NCBI GenBank assembly: GCA_003963305.1
Contig: RXJR01000018.1
Coordinates: 221,240 to 285,239 of the forward strand
DNA: 64,000 nucleotides
Reading direction: 5' to 3'
Origin: Candidatus Melainabacteria bacterium
Lineage (GTDB): Bacteria; Cyanobacteriota; Vampirovibrionia; Obscuribacterales; Obscuribacteraceae
Below the pieces are notes generated by a model, which was given only the letters and a program-made list of their open reading frames with translations, was not told the DNA's origin and did no database searches. Below are positions 51,477 to 60,289 of the stretch, in pieces (within the stretch, counting starts at the first letter, position 1; each line of letters starts with the position of its first letter). The translations under genes were made by a program, and so were the position numbers.

Positions 51477-52490
51477 TTAGTCATCATCATCATCGTCTTC
51501 AATGTCAAAATCATCGTCGCTGCTCGTCGTGCCACCGTATACGGTGTCGATTTGGACTGAGCTGCGGCTCAAGCTGTTTAAGTCAAGAATCAAATTGGGC
51601 GAAGGTAAACGGTCCAGGCGCTCTTCCTTGCTGCTAATTACTGTGCCCACGACAGTCCAGTGAACAAGCATGTCGTGATAAGTGTAATTGTTTACTTCGT
51701 ATGCGATGTCTTCAATTTCGTAATCTGCCGCCACTCCGATCAGTCCATCGCCACCGTTCTCGTGAATGTGACTCTGGGCACGCGCCATAGCCAGATTCCT
51801 CGATTGGTAGAAACCTTGCGTGTAGGACAAGACCTCCTGGTTGGGGGCGAGATTCAAGCCGAACAACTGTTTGTTGACAATCGACTGTGTGCGAGAGTCT
51901 GAGTAGATGTAGTACGAACAAATGCCAAAGGCCAGGGCCAGCGGTCGATACCCGGCTTGATAGAGCTTCCAGAAATCTTGCCCGTTTAGAGCACTGGTGA
52001 AGGGTAATTCACTTTCCGGGTAGCCTGGAATTTTGACGGCCGTGCCGATTGCCGTGAATTCCGTCTGTCGAGAACTCCAATCGTGACTTTTGATGACCAG
52101 CCTGACACCGATCACGCCTGAGGCGCCGAGCAATTGAGCTTCGTGCTGCATGCGGCTGATTGCCATTTTGCGAGCTTCCAGCTGGGCATGGGTGATATTG
52201 GTCAGCTCTCCGGTGCTGTTCCATCTCGATTTGTAGAAGCCCCAGAAGCTGACGTTAAAAAATGATGTGCCCATTACCTGGCCCAGGGTCTTAAAGCCAG
52301 ATTGTCGGCACAGCAAATACTCTCGCGTGCTCAAATCGCTGGTGAAAAAATTACTGCCGATCGCCTGCTGGCGTTCAATGCGTTCACGCGCCGTCGGCGG
52401 CACTTGCCCGCTGCTGAGAGCCTGTAGCGTAGCCGCTTCTCGCTGCTTGCGGCGTTCATCATCTTTATTGTTTTTGTTCCAAAAGAACAT
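51477..52490 (-). CDS. Protein with two YbjQ-like units (B)
   Basis: 337 residues. The same two-unit plan as its downstream neighbour. Unit 1 (FFTSDLSTREYLLCRQSGFKTLG, ARKMAISRMQHEAQLLGASGVIGVRLVI, EFTAIGTAVKI). Unit 2 is more divergent (PFTSALNGQDFWKLYQAGYRPLA, SRNLAMARAQSHIHENGGDGLIGVAADYEI, HWTVVGTVI) with about 20 inserted residues. The C-terminus is an acidic stretch of aspartates. The N-terminus has a charged lead of about 30 residues. It follows the unknown 136-residue gene by three bases and precedes the sister gene by 14, which indicates one operon. Confidence 0.85.
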   Translation of the reverse strand: MFFWNKNNKDDERRKQREAATLQALSSGQVPPTARERIERQQAIGSNFFTSDLSTREYLLCRQSGFKTLGQVMGTSFFNVSFWGFYKSRWNSTGELTNITHAQLEARKMAISRMQHEAQLLGASGVIGVRLVIKSHDWSSRQTEFTAIGTAVKIPGYPESELPFTSALNGQDFWKLYQAGYRPLALAFGICSYYIYSDSRTQSIVNKQLFGLNLAPNQEVLSYTQGFYQSRNLAMARAQSHIHENGGDGLIGVAADYEIEDIAYEVNNYTYHDMLVHWTVVGTVISSKEERLDRLPSPNLILDLNSLSRSSVQIDTVYGGTTSSDDDFDIEDDDDDD

Positions 52491-52493
52491 CGC

Positions 52494-52904
52494 TTATCCC
52501 AGCACGAACTTGTTCAGGGCTCGTCGCGTTTGAGCATTTTTTTCTGACATATCTTTCAATCCGGCAAGAATTTTTTCGATGCATTCCTCAACTGATATGT
52601 CATTTGTTTTGAGTACTACGCCCTTGACCAGTTTTTTGGCGCTGGCGGTGACAGAGCCGTGCTTCTGTCTGACGATTTGATATTGAAAATCGTCGAATCT
52701 GACATTTAGTTCTTGCAGCGGTCGTTCCTTTGACATGAACCATCCGCCTCGCTCGATTGTCACTGCTTCCGGCACGGCGGCCTGGAGCATTTTGGCCAGT
52801 TGCTCGAGCATGTCAGTCGATTGAGCTGTATCCGAGCGCAGCGACGCGGCAAGAACGTCGAGCTGAAGTGCTTGATCGAAATCATCAAAATCTGGTGCGG
52901 ACAC
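52494..52904 (-). CDS. Small conserved-context protein of unknown function
   Basis: About 136 residues from the GTG at 52904, which has GGAG six bases upstream. The longest frame starts at a GTG at 52916. It holds a mostly helical N-terminus (TDMLEQLAKMLQAAV), a beta segment (ERPLQELNVRFDDFQYQIVR), and a helical end (VEECIEKILAGLKDMSEKNAQTRRALNKFV). No family recognised. It is tightly linked to the two YbjQ-like genes: three bases separate its stop from the next start. It lies 86 bases after the methyltransferase gene. Confidence 0.75.
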   Translation of the reverse strand: MSAPDFDDFDQALQLDVLAASLRSDTAQSTDMLEQLAKMLQAAVPEAVTIERGGWFMSKERPLQELNVRFDDFQYQIVRQKHGSVTASAKKLVKGVVLKTNDISVEECIEKILAGLKDMSEKNAQTRRALNKFVLG

Positions 52905-52990
52905 AATCGACTCCACGATGAAAACAGAACAAAATTAGAACATGCTTGACCAGATTAAGTGTGCAGCTTTTACACAGCCGGGGTTAATTT

Positions 52991-55243
52991 TTAAACTTGC
53001 TGTTTACAAGTGCTGAGAATAGTTTTGCGAAATGAGTCTGCGCCTCGTCTTACCCATGGATCGTTCTGGATCGTCTTTCGGCACGAGGAGCTGATTTCGT
53101 ACATGTTAAAAATGATCTCGTCCAGTTGCTTTTGAATTGCTGCTTCATCATCTGCCCATCGTTGACATTGCTTTTGATGCAAGTCTTGACTGAGTTGGAC
53201 ATCGCGATTATATCGGCCGGCCGCCGCTCCCTCGAAGCTTGGAGAGCCCGGATCAAAGCTTTCCACCTGCCGGGCAATTTCTATTGCCTGCGCGCTCAGT
53301 GATGCGACGATCCGCTCTGTATCCGGGTCTGGAACCAGAAATGGAAGGCGCCTGATGTCACCAATTTGGAAATTAATTGTCGGATTTAGAACGCCGAGAA
53401 TAGAACGCACCAGTGATGAATTTAGATACCCGAGTATAAACAAGATGTCGATTCGAGAACTGAAAATAGCCGAGCTGGCAATGTCGAAAACCGCACCGGG
53501 TGTCAACAGTCGTGCCTTGAAGCCTTTTGTGCCTATATAAGAGTATGTGACGCCTCTCTTGAAATAGAATGGTTCCCCTGGCAGCCTGGCTGATTGTCCA
53601 CGGTTTACTCGATATTCGCGAATTTGCTGCCCGTCTGTTTTCCAGTGCAGCATCAGTGGGCTGGTGTAATACCATTTATGACCGCCGCCTTTGTCATATG
53701 GTACGTATTCATGCCGTACCCGCTCGTCAATTTTGTCGAACCTGGTTACGAATTTTTGGTTGTTGCACGTGAAGAGACCATTTGTACAGGTTATGGCATG
53801 GTCCGGAGCGACGATGGTTGGGTGTCTGTTGAACAAGCGTAGTATCTCAGGTGGTGCCCAGAATGAATATGGTGCTTGTGGCAAATATTGAGCCTGTGCA
53901 TCGGCTTCTGCGCGTGAGACAATGCGGGGAGCGATATTACTGAGCCCGTTCGATTCGGCGAGCGCTTTTTCCTCTCTTGTCAGCAACTGCCAGCAGCGTA
54001 CATCTGAAGCCTGCTGATTGTCTTTCTTTCGAAGCGTGATAATTGCGGTGTTGGTCTTTTCACCACCTTTGGTGGCAAATACACCCGAGCCAAGTTGCGC
54101 GATTGCTTCAACATTCGCTGTTTGCATCATCGTTTCGCGCAGACTCTGGTATCTCTGAATCGTCAGTACGCTCTGCTGGCAAATTGCTGCCAATCGGCCT
54201 CCTGGTTTGAGCAGTCTCAGGCCAAGCTCCAGAAATGCGGCATAAAGGTCGTATTGGCTGTCGGGAAATTCTGCTTTGAGAAAATCTCGGATCATTTGAG
54301 GCATGAGGCGATGCCCAAGATAAGGAGGATTCATGGCGATGGCATCGAACTGTTGTGGAATGCCGGGGAGTTGCACTGAGGCTCCGAGCAAGAGGCTTCC
54401 GATAGTGCAGGCTCGTTCCGAGTCTCCAGCCAGGCTGATTTTAGCTGGGGCTATCTCGATAAAGCTTGCGCAAGAATCTCGAGCTTCCAGATAGAGCGCC
54501 AGTTTGGCCAGGTCTACGAGGCCCGAGTCCACATCCAGCCCGAAGAGCTGTTGTTCAAAAATTCGCTCTAACGCTTCTTCCTGACTGGTTTGGCTTTGTT
54601 TTGCCAGCAGTGAACGCAGAGCCGGCACGAGCAGATGCCCCGCGCCGCAGGCTGGGTCGAGAAACCGGGCCGCTTTGTTGCTGCTGAGCGCCTCTTCGAC
54701 GAGGAAATCTGCAATCCAGTCAGGTGTGAACCATTGTGTCAGAGATGGTATATCGCCAGTCTGAGCCCGTGTGCGGTGACCATCGACGATGTTTTTGCGT
54801 ACGCCTGCAGATTTGATAGCGCATTGCCAGAACCAGCCGGCTGCCAGCGATTCGTCTAGTGCCGCGCTGCTGTGAAAACTGCTGATTGCCTTGACAAGCC
54901 GGTGCAATCGTTTTTCTATAAATGATTGTCCGTAGTCTCTCTGGCAGTGCTGAAATACGCCTGAGCTGGTCACCGAAAAGGCAGTACTATCCAGGTGCAT
55001 TGCCGGTTTGCCTATGGCCGCGCCGTATTCCTTTATAAATTGAGTCATGATGCTGTCGCCAAGCGCCACGGGCAAAATTCCGCGTGCCGCCAGCCCGGCC
55101 GCTGCGACCAGTTCAAGGAAGACACGGTCTGAATGCTTGAGTTCGGGATCCTCTTTGCGCAAAAGGCGCAGCAACTTCATCATGGACGCGTGCCGATCCT
55201 GCTTAGTGCAGTCACGATGGGCATTTACAGTGATGGGACTCAT
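52991..55243 (-). CDS. N6-adenine DNA methyltransferase, PglX/type IIG-like
   Basis: 750 residues. The methyltransferase core is clear: TQWFTPDWIADFLVEEAL, SAM-binding LDPACGAGHLL (about 195-205), LFGLDVDSG, and catalytic NPPYLG (about 305-310). The rest is like BREX PglX and type IIG enzymes: KGGGHKWYYTSPL and W.TDGQQIREY (target recognition region), and NSSLVRSILGVLNPTINFQIGDIRRLPF near the end, which mirrors type IIG/R-M specificity tails. PglX is usually about 1200 residues. Here no N-terminal nuclease motif can be seen. No brxA, brxB, brxC, pglZ or brxL is in the window. An orphan or solo system. Confidence 0.88.
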   Translation of the reverse strand: MSPITVNAHRDCTKQDRHASMMKLLRLLRKEDPELKHSDRVFLELVAAAGLAARGILPVALGDSIMTQFIKEYGAAIGKPAMHLDSTAFSVTSSGVFQHCQRDYGQSFIEKRLHRLVKAISSFHSSAALDESLAAGWFWQCAIKSAGVRKNIVDGHRTRAQTGDIPSLTQWFTPDWIADFLVEEALSSNKAARFLDPACGAGHLLVPALRSLLAKQSQTSQEEALERIFEQQLFGLDVDSGLVDLAKLALYLEARDSCASFIEIAPAKISLAGDSERACTIGSLLLGASVQLPGIPQQFDAIAMNPPYLGHRLMPQMIRDFLKAEFPDSQYDLYAAFLELGLRLLKPGGRLAAICQQSVLTIQRYQSLRETMMQTANVEAIAQLGSGVFATKGGEKTNTAIITLRKKDNQQASDVRCWQLLTREEKALAESNGLSNIAPRIVSRAEADAQAQYLPQAPYSFWAPPEILRLFNRHPTIVAPDHAITCTNGLFTCNNQKFVTRFDKIDERVRHEYVPYDKGGGHKWYYTSPLMLHWKTDGQQIREYRVNRGQSARLPGEPFYFKRGVTYSYIGTKGFKARLLTPGAVFDIASSAIFSSRIDILFILGYLNSSLVRSILGVLNPTINFQIGDIRRLPFLVPDPDTERIVASLSAQAIEIARQVESFDPGSPSFEGAAAGRYNRDVQLSQDLHQKQCQRWADDEAAIQKQLDEIIFNMYEISSSCRKTIQNDPWVRRGADSFRKTILSTCKQQV

Positions 55244-55375
55244 TTATTTGCAATTGACTGGGGAGAAATCGTGTTTTTGATCCATGAAAGAAAGGCTATG
55301 AACGGAAGATTCCAGTTGTCATTTAGTGTATAAATCCAGTTATTCCAATGAATCCAGCGAAATCGGGAGCACCTT

Positions 55376-56494
55376 ATGGTCAAGGCAGGGCTTGAGGACA
55401 TAGTAGCGGCATCTTCATCCATTTGCGATGTGAATGGAAAAGAAGGGCGCCTCGTTTATCAGGGTTACGATATTCACGATCTCGCCGAACATTCAACGTA
55501 CGAAGAGACCGTATTTTTGTTGTGGAATGGCAGATTGCCCCACAAGCAAGAGCTCGAGACGCTGTCGGCAGCATTGCGTAGCAATGCCGCAATTCCCGCT
55601 GAAGTGGTGAAGGCGATGAAGGCATTTCCCAAAGATGCCAACTCGATGGAAGTGCTCCGTACTGCAGTTTCTATGCTGTCTATGTATGATCCCGATGATG
55701 AGCTCAACGATCGCGATGCCAACGTACGCAAAGCCACTCGTCTAACTGCTCAACTGCCGACTATCGTTGCTTACTGGGATAACATTCGCAACGGTAAAGA
55801 GCCCGTCGCTCCCAATCCGAATCTCAGTGTTGCAGCCAATTTCCTTTATCTGCTTCACGGCGGCAAAGAGCCAGATCAGCTGAGCACGAAATCTCTGGAC
55901 ATTGCCCTCATCCTTCACGCCGACCATGAACTCAATGCGTCGACATTCGCCGCTCGTGTGGCCGCTGGAACTTTGACCGACATTCACTCTGCTATTGTCG
56001 CTGCCATCGGCACCTTGAAAGGACCGCTGCATGGTGGTGCCAACCAGGAAGTGATCAAAATGTTGATCAAGATCGACAAGCTGGAGAATGTTCAACCATA
56101 CATCAGCAAGATGTTCGAAGAGCGCAAGAAAGTTATGGGCTTCGGTCACCGTGTTTATAAAACTGAAGATCCAAGAGCTTCTCACCTGCGTAAAATGTCG
56201 GAAGAGCTGGGCAGGACAAACAATGAGTTGAAGTGGTTCCAGATGTCTCGCAAGATCGAAGAGATGGTTCTGAATGACAAAGGTTTCTATGCAAACGTAG
56301 ATTTCTACTCTGCTTCTGTCTATTACATGCTCGGTATACCGACCGATCTGTTTACGCCGATTTTCGCTGTAAGCCGCATGGCTGGCTGGGCTGCTCATGT
56401 ACTCGAGCAGTACGACAACAATCGCTTGATTCGCCCTCGTGCCGATTACACAGGTCCGAAAAACCTGACCTACGTATCGATCGACAAGCGCTGA
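55376..56494 (+). CDS. gltA: Citrate synthase
   Basis: 372 residues, the short (type I, bacterial and archaeal) form. It joins acetyl-CoA to oxaloacetate at the entry to the TCA cycle. GGGAG lies before the ATG. Catalytic motifs: ILHADHELNAS, GPLHGGANQEV (His) and MGFGHRVYKTEDPRA (His), then DFYSASVYYMLGIP and FAVSRMAGWAAH (with the Asp in VDFYS). The gene is divergent from the methyltransferase gene. It may be a 2-methylcitrate synthase, a close relative, but no prp genes lie beside it. Confidence 0.95.
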   Translation: MVKAGLEDIVAASSSICDVNGKEGRLVYQGYDIHDLAEHSTYEETVFLLWNGRLPHKQELETLSAALRSNAAIPAEVVKAMKAFPKDANSMEVLRTAVSMLSMYDPDDELNDRDANVRKATRLTAQLPTIVAYWDNIRNGKEPVAPNPNLSVAANFLYLLHGGKEPDQLSTKSLDIALILHADHELNASTFAARVAAGTLTDIHSAIVAAIGTLKGPLHGGANQEVIKMLIKIDKLENVQPYISKMFEERKKVMGFGHRVYKTEDPRASHLRKMSEELGRTNNELKWFQMSRKIEEMVLNDKGFYANVDFYSASVYYMLGIPTDLFTPIFAVSRMAGWAAHVLEQYDNNRLIRPRADYTGPKNLTYVSIDKR

Positions 56495-56509
56495 GTCTGA
56501 AATCCCGTC

Positions 56510-57271
56510 TTAGCTTTCAGCTCGCGCTTTGTAAGCGCAGTAGACTCGCTCGAGGAATTTTTCGGACGGCTCGGTCGAGCTGTCATCAAGCTTCTTCCTC
56601 ATGTAAGAGGCGAGGTTGCCTGCAATCAGTGGACGCTGCGATTTAGCGAGATTGGCGCGGCGCTTCAGGAAGCTTTTGAGCAAGGCATATTCTTGCGGTG
56701 TGATTCGGCCTGCGTCTATCGATTCGATGTTATACGAATCTGTGAGCATGAAATCTTCGCTCAGCATCTCTGCCTTTCGTTCGCGCACTACGATGGTGCC
56801 GCCGGCATAGTCCCCAAATCGTTTCTCGTTCTTGTCGATGATCATCGGCAGTAAACCGACGAATGCCAACCCTGTATCCAGCGTGCGAATCAAGTTGCGC
56901 AAAACTACGCCAGACCAGCCTACCGGTTGACCGTTTGCTTCAATCACCCTGATTGACACGATTTTCTTGCCTGGTGTCTGACCCTGCCATGTCCCTTCGA
57001 AAAAAATGAAGTAGCCGAAGTTGATGATAAAGATGATGAAGATAGCTGCCATGCCCAGAATGTTGCTTGCCAGTGCTCTGTCGGTCTCGGGCAGATCTGT
57101 AAGCCCGATTACTGTGCTGCCTCCCCAGTAAACAAGCCCAACTATCAGTATCGCTGTGTAGGTAATCGCCGTATCGATAAGAGCGGCCAGCACGCGGTTG
57201 CCGATGCCTGCCAATTCCAGGTGTAGGTCAACGTTTTCCGGGGTAGAGATCGAATAGTTTGGTTGCTGCAT
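56510..57271 (-). CDS. RDD-family membrane protein
   Basis: 253 residues. The RDD pattern is visible: GIGNRVLAALIDTAITYTAILIVGLV in the first helix, with the Arg and Asp that name the family, then a second hydrophobic region near 68-90 (NILGMAAIFIIFIINFGYFIFF), then GQTPGKKIVSIRVI, and the RTLDTGLAFVGLLPMII third segment. A charged C-terminus of about 90 residues is cytoplasmic. RDD proteins have unknown transport-like roles. It is divergent from the SpoIIM-like gene, 17 bases between starts, a pairing commonly seen. Confidence 0.92.
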   Translation of the reverse strand: MQQPNYSISTPENVDLHLELAGIGNRVLAALIDTAITYTAILIVGLVYWGGSTVIGLTDLPETDRALASNILGMAAIFIIFIINFGYFIFFEGTWQGQTPGKKIVSIRVIEANGQPVGWSGVVLRNLIRTLDTGLAFVGLLPMIIDKNEKRFGDYAGGTIVVRERKAEMLSEDFMLTDSYNIESIDAGRITPQEYALLKSFLKRRANLAKSQRPLIAGNLASYMRKKLDDSSTEPSEKFLERVYCAYKARAES

Positions 57272-57288
57272 GAGAACTCTATTCCCCG

Positions 57289-58278
57289 ATGAATGTCGAA
57301 CGCTGGCTGAGAATAAGAAGACCTGTTTGGGAGAAGCTGGAAGAACTTCTGAAAATAGTTGATAGCAAGGGACTTTCGGGGCTCGACCGTCAACAGTTAC
57401 AAGAGTTGGGGCGAATTTATCGGTCGGTATCGGCTGACCTGTCTAGAGCCCGGGTAATGAACCTCAGTTCCGATATTCTGTCTTATCTGAACAATCTTCT
57501 GGTTCGCGCCCACAACCAAGTTTATCAAACCCGAAGAAACCGCTGGGCTGACTTTTTCGATTTCTTCTACAGGCAATTTCCCTGTCTGGTTCGCAAGCAC
57601 ATACTTTACGTCAGTCTGGCCATCGTCATATTCGCCGTCCCCATGTGTATCAGCTATTTCATGACCCTGGAGGATATCCACTTTGCCCAGTTGGAGACGA
57701 CGAGAGGACAACCTATTGTCTCGGACGAAATGTGGAACATGATTGAAAATCGGCAGATGTGGACTGATTCCGTTCAACATTACAGTTCCACCGTCTCCAG
57801 TTTGATCGCCACCAATAACATTCGAGTAGCAATATTAGCCTTCGTACTCGGCATTACCTTCGGCATCGGTACAAGTATTGTTCTGTGCAATAACGGACTC
57901 ATGCTTGGCACCGTGCTTGGTGCTTGCCAGACTTTCGGCATGGCGGGAAGATTGCTCGCCTTCATCGCACCGCATGGGGTGCTCGAGCTGACCGCGATAT
58001 TTATCAGCGGCGGCGCCGGACTTTTGATGGGAAAGGCTCTGCTTTTCCCCGGGCAGCATAAAAGGCTTGATGCCCTGCGGCTTGCCGCTCGCGATGCCGG
58101 CGGCATGTTTGGCGGTTGCGTGCCTCTGCTGCTGGTGGCAGGCATGATTGAAGGATTTATATCTCCACGCACCGATTTGAGCGCTAATTTGAAAGTAGCT
58201 GTCAGCCTGGCTACAGCAATTGGTTTATTGCTATATCTTTTTGTACCGCGAGAAAAAAATCCTTCTCATCAGGCTTAA
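57289..58278 (+). CDS. SpoIIM-like (stage II sporulation M) membrane protein
   Basis: 329 residues. A soluble N-terminal region (about 1-100, helical: WEKLEELLKIVDSKG and LQELGRIYRSVSADLSRAR) precedes six or so membrane segments, ending in LKVAVSLATAIGLLLYLFVPR. This is the SpoIIM-like layout, widespread outside sporulating bacteria. It stands divergent from the RDD gene, and the two occur together in many genomes, often with MoxR and DUF58 genes, which are not in this window. Sporulation is not implied. Confidence 0.9.
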   Translation: MNVERWLRIRRPVWEKLEELLKIVDSKGLSGLDRQQLQELGRIYRSVSADLSRARVMNLSSDILSYLNNLLVRAHNQVYQTRRNRWADFFDFFYRQFPCLVRKHILYVSLAIVIFAVPMCISYFMTLEDIHFAQLETTRGQPIVSDEMWNMIENRQMWTDSVQHYSSTVSSLIATNNIRVAILAFVLGITFGIGTSIVLCNNGLMLGTVLGACQTFGMAGRLLAFIAPHGVLELTAIFISGGAGLLMGKALLFPGQHKRLDALRLAARDAGGMFGGCVPLLLVAGMIEGFISPRTDLSANLKVAVSLATAIGLLLYLFVPREKNPSHQA

Positions 58279-58387
58279 ATCGCGCATCTTTGAGTAGAAT
58301 ATAGTGAGCGTTCGCGAAGGCACCTGTTTTATTTGCTTAGCTCGTGAACTGCGCACTATTTAAAACAGGTGTGGAGTCTGCATCCAT

Positions 58388-59488
58388 ATGACAAACGCTG
58401 TGCTCGATCGAAAGAAAGAAAAAGCTTTTGCTGATAAAGTGATCAGAAAAGCGGTCAAGCGCAACCGTCGTAAACCGCCAGGCCAGCGCCTTTTGATCTA
58501 TACAGGCATTTCTGTGCTGGTGGCTCTGAGTGGCTTGTCGCCTTTCAAGTTCGGCCAGGCCGCTAAACAGCAAGCGGTCACTCCAGCGGTGACAGTGACA
58601 CCACCTATAGCGCTTACATATCCACTGGATGAGTTGCGCAAAAAAATCGAAGTGGTCGCCACCATGAAAGATTTGCGCGCCGGAGTTTTCGCCGCAGATT
58701 TGAAGACGGGCAAGTTTGTTGACTACAATGGTCACGATGAATATGCAGCAGCCAGCATGATCAAGGTGCCTGTATATGTCTCGCTCCTTACTGCTCTTGA
58801 TCGCAAAGAAGTTTCCTTAGACCAGCCTGTGGAAATTCGCCAGGATCTGGTAACAGGCGGCTCCGGCTGGCTGCAATGGCGCCCCGTCGGCACCAAAGTG
58901 CCGCTCAGGGAAGTGGCTGAGCTGATGATTATCATCTCCGACAACACCGCCACCAACATGGTTATCGATTTGCTGGGCGGCAAAGAGAAGTGCAATCGCG
59001 ACTACGTAAGCTGGGGTCTTCAAAAGACGCGCATCAATAATATGTTGGGCGACTTCGAGGGCACCAACAAAACCAGCCCATATGACATGGTTTATTTGCT
59101 CAGCCGCATCGACCGGGGCGAAATTATCAGCCCGGAGAGTCGTAAGTGGATGTATCAGACAATGGAGCGCACGAGAATTCGCACTCTCTTGCCACCCGGT
59201 CTTGCCCCAGGCTCCAGAATTCTCCACAAGACAGGTGACATCGGCACCATGGTTGGTGACGCCGGAATCGTCATCACACCGACAGGTCAAAGATATATCG
59301 TTTCGATGCAGGTCGAGCGTCCGCACAATGACAGGCGGGCTAATCTGCTCATCCGTGCTCTTTCCAAAATGGTCTATCGCTGCTTTTCAGTTCCATCGCT
59401 GACCTGCTCAGATGCGGCAGCTGTACCGCTGGAATCTCTGAGCGGCCCGCCCGTGCACCACAAGCGGCATCATCACAAACACAAATAA
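58388..59488 (+). CDS. Beta-lactamase-fold serine hydrolase with His-rich tail
   Basis: 366 residues. An N-terminal membrane anchor (RLLIYTGISVLVALSGLSPF, about 36-55). Then a class A beta-lactamase-like/PF13354-type domain: the nucleophile S-x-x-K as SMIK (Ser near 123), SDN (near 184) and KTG (near 281). The omega loop, where class A enzymes keep Glu166, is short here (DFEGTNKTSP), and a firm equivalent cannot be assigned, so beta-lactam cleavage is doubtful; a D-Ala-D-Ala carboxypeptidase- or esterase-like role is possible. The last residues (HHKRHHHKHK) are a natural His/Lys-rich, perhaps metal-binding, tail. Confidence 0.85.
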   Translation: MTNAVLDRKKEKAFADKVIRKAVKRNRRKPPGQRLLIYTGISVLVALSGLSPFKFGQAAKQQAVTPAVTVTPPIALTYPLDELRKKIEVVATMKDLRAGVFAADLKTGKFVDYNGHDEYAAASMIKVPVYVSLLTALDRKEVSLDQPVEIRQDLVTGGSGWLQWRPVGTKVPLREVAELMIIISDNTATNMVIDLLGGKEKCNRDYVSWGLQKTRINNMLGDFEGTNKTSPYDMVYLLSRIDRGEIISPESRKWMYQTMERTRIRTLLPPGLAPGSRILHKTGDIGTMVGDAGIVITPTGQRYIVSMQVERPHNDRRANLLIRALSKMVYRCFSVPSLTCSDAAAVPLESLSGPPVHHKRHHHKHK

Positions 59489-59501
59489 ACGCCGGCAGTT
59501 C

Positions 59502-60176
59502 TCACTGTCTTTGTGACGACGCTGTTGATTGCATATCCGATTGTTCGACTTGCTTTATAGCTTGCATAGCCGCACTGTCTGAGTTTACTTCAGACTTTCT
59601 GCCGTGGTCGGTGAGTGAATCGTAGATTTGATTCGCTTTCTCGGCCGGCGTGAAGGTTTGCTCGCGATAGAGTGTCTGCACATCTTTGACTGTGATCGGC
59701 ACGAGCTTCTTCTTGGCCTCTTCGTAATCGGCTGCTTCGATTGTGTATTCCTTGCCGATTACCGAACTGGCTGCCCTTTTGATGGCATTCTCGGCATACT
59801 GCTTGTAAAAGAATTCGTTTATACGCAGGTGCCCCTGCTCATGCTCTTTGAGTTTGTCGTTGGCGTCTTTTGGCAGTGTGATTACTATAGGAAGTGAGAG
59901 ATCGCAGGCTGCAGACTTGATGACGAAGCGGAAAGAGTTGGGTGAATCATAGTGGACCCAGTTGAAGTGGCAGGAAAATTTCCAGCTTGGCTCGGTCAGG
60001 GCCTTCATTCCGATAGGAATCTTCTCGGGCTTGGCTCCCTCGTAATACTGGTAGTCAACGGCGCTTGGCGCCATGTCGACTGTGATGTTCTCAGCCTGGG
60101 CGTGAGTAGACTGAATGCCTGAAAGCAGCGAGGCGCATAACAGCGACAGCAAAAAGTTCGGTTTCATAGCGAACAA
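59502..60176 (-). CDS. Secreted DUF922-like zinc protease-like protein
   Basis: 224 residues. A TTG at 60176 with GGGAG seven bases upstream is preferred (the ATG at 60167 is three codons in). A signal peptide (FLLSLLCASLLSGIQ, ending near STHAQA) follows. An HExxH motif, HEQGH (about 112-116), is followed by LRINEFFYKQYAENAIKRA, which matches the DUF922 family of predicted zinc proteases. The first half has a beta-rich domain (WKFSCHFNWVHY, FRFVIKSAACDLS, IVITLP). The C-terminus is Ser/Gln-rich. Enzyme activity is inferred, not shown. It converges with the beta-lactamase-fold gene. Confidence 0.8.
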   Translation of the reverse strand: MFAMKPNFLLSLLCASLLSGIQSTHAQAENITVDMAPSAVDYQYYEGAKPEKIPIGMKALTEPSWKFSCHFNWVHYDSPNSFRFVIKSAACDLSLPIVITLPKDANDKLKEHEQGHLRINEFFYKQYAENAIKRAASSVIGKEYTIEAADYEEAKKKLVPITVKDVQTLYREQTFTPAEKANQIYDSLTDHGRKSEVNSDSAAMQAIKQVEQSDMQSTASSQRQ

Positions 60177-60226
60177 AAATTGTCTCCCAAGAAAGATTAT
60201 TCTAGGATAACAATTCTTCAGGTGTA

Positions 60227-60254
60227 AAACAAAAGCACGACCCGAAAGTCGTGC
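60227..60254 (-). terminator. Rho-independent terminator (minus strand)
   Basis: On the minus strand GCACGAC, a 6-nt loop and GTCGTGC form a perfect 7-bp stem (60235-60254 in plus coordinates), followed by TTTTGTTTT. It lies 36 bases past the stop of the coiled-coil gene and ends the coaD/coiled-coil transcript. Confidence 0.85.
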
Positions 60255-60289
60255 TCATCCCTAACGCCAGTCAGAGACCTTTATAGTTG

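Noticed and set aside
52991-55243. A complete BREX system
   Set aside because: Only the PglX-like methyltransferase is present. No pglZ, brxC, brxL, brxA or brxB gene occurs in the window.
57289-58278. Evidence of sporulation
   Set aside because: SpoIIM-like proteins are widespread in non-sporulating bacteria, and no other sporulation gene is in the window.
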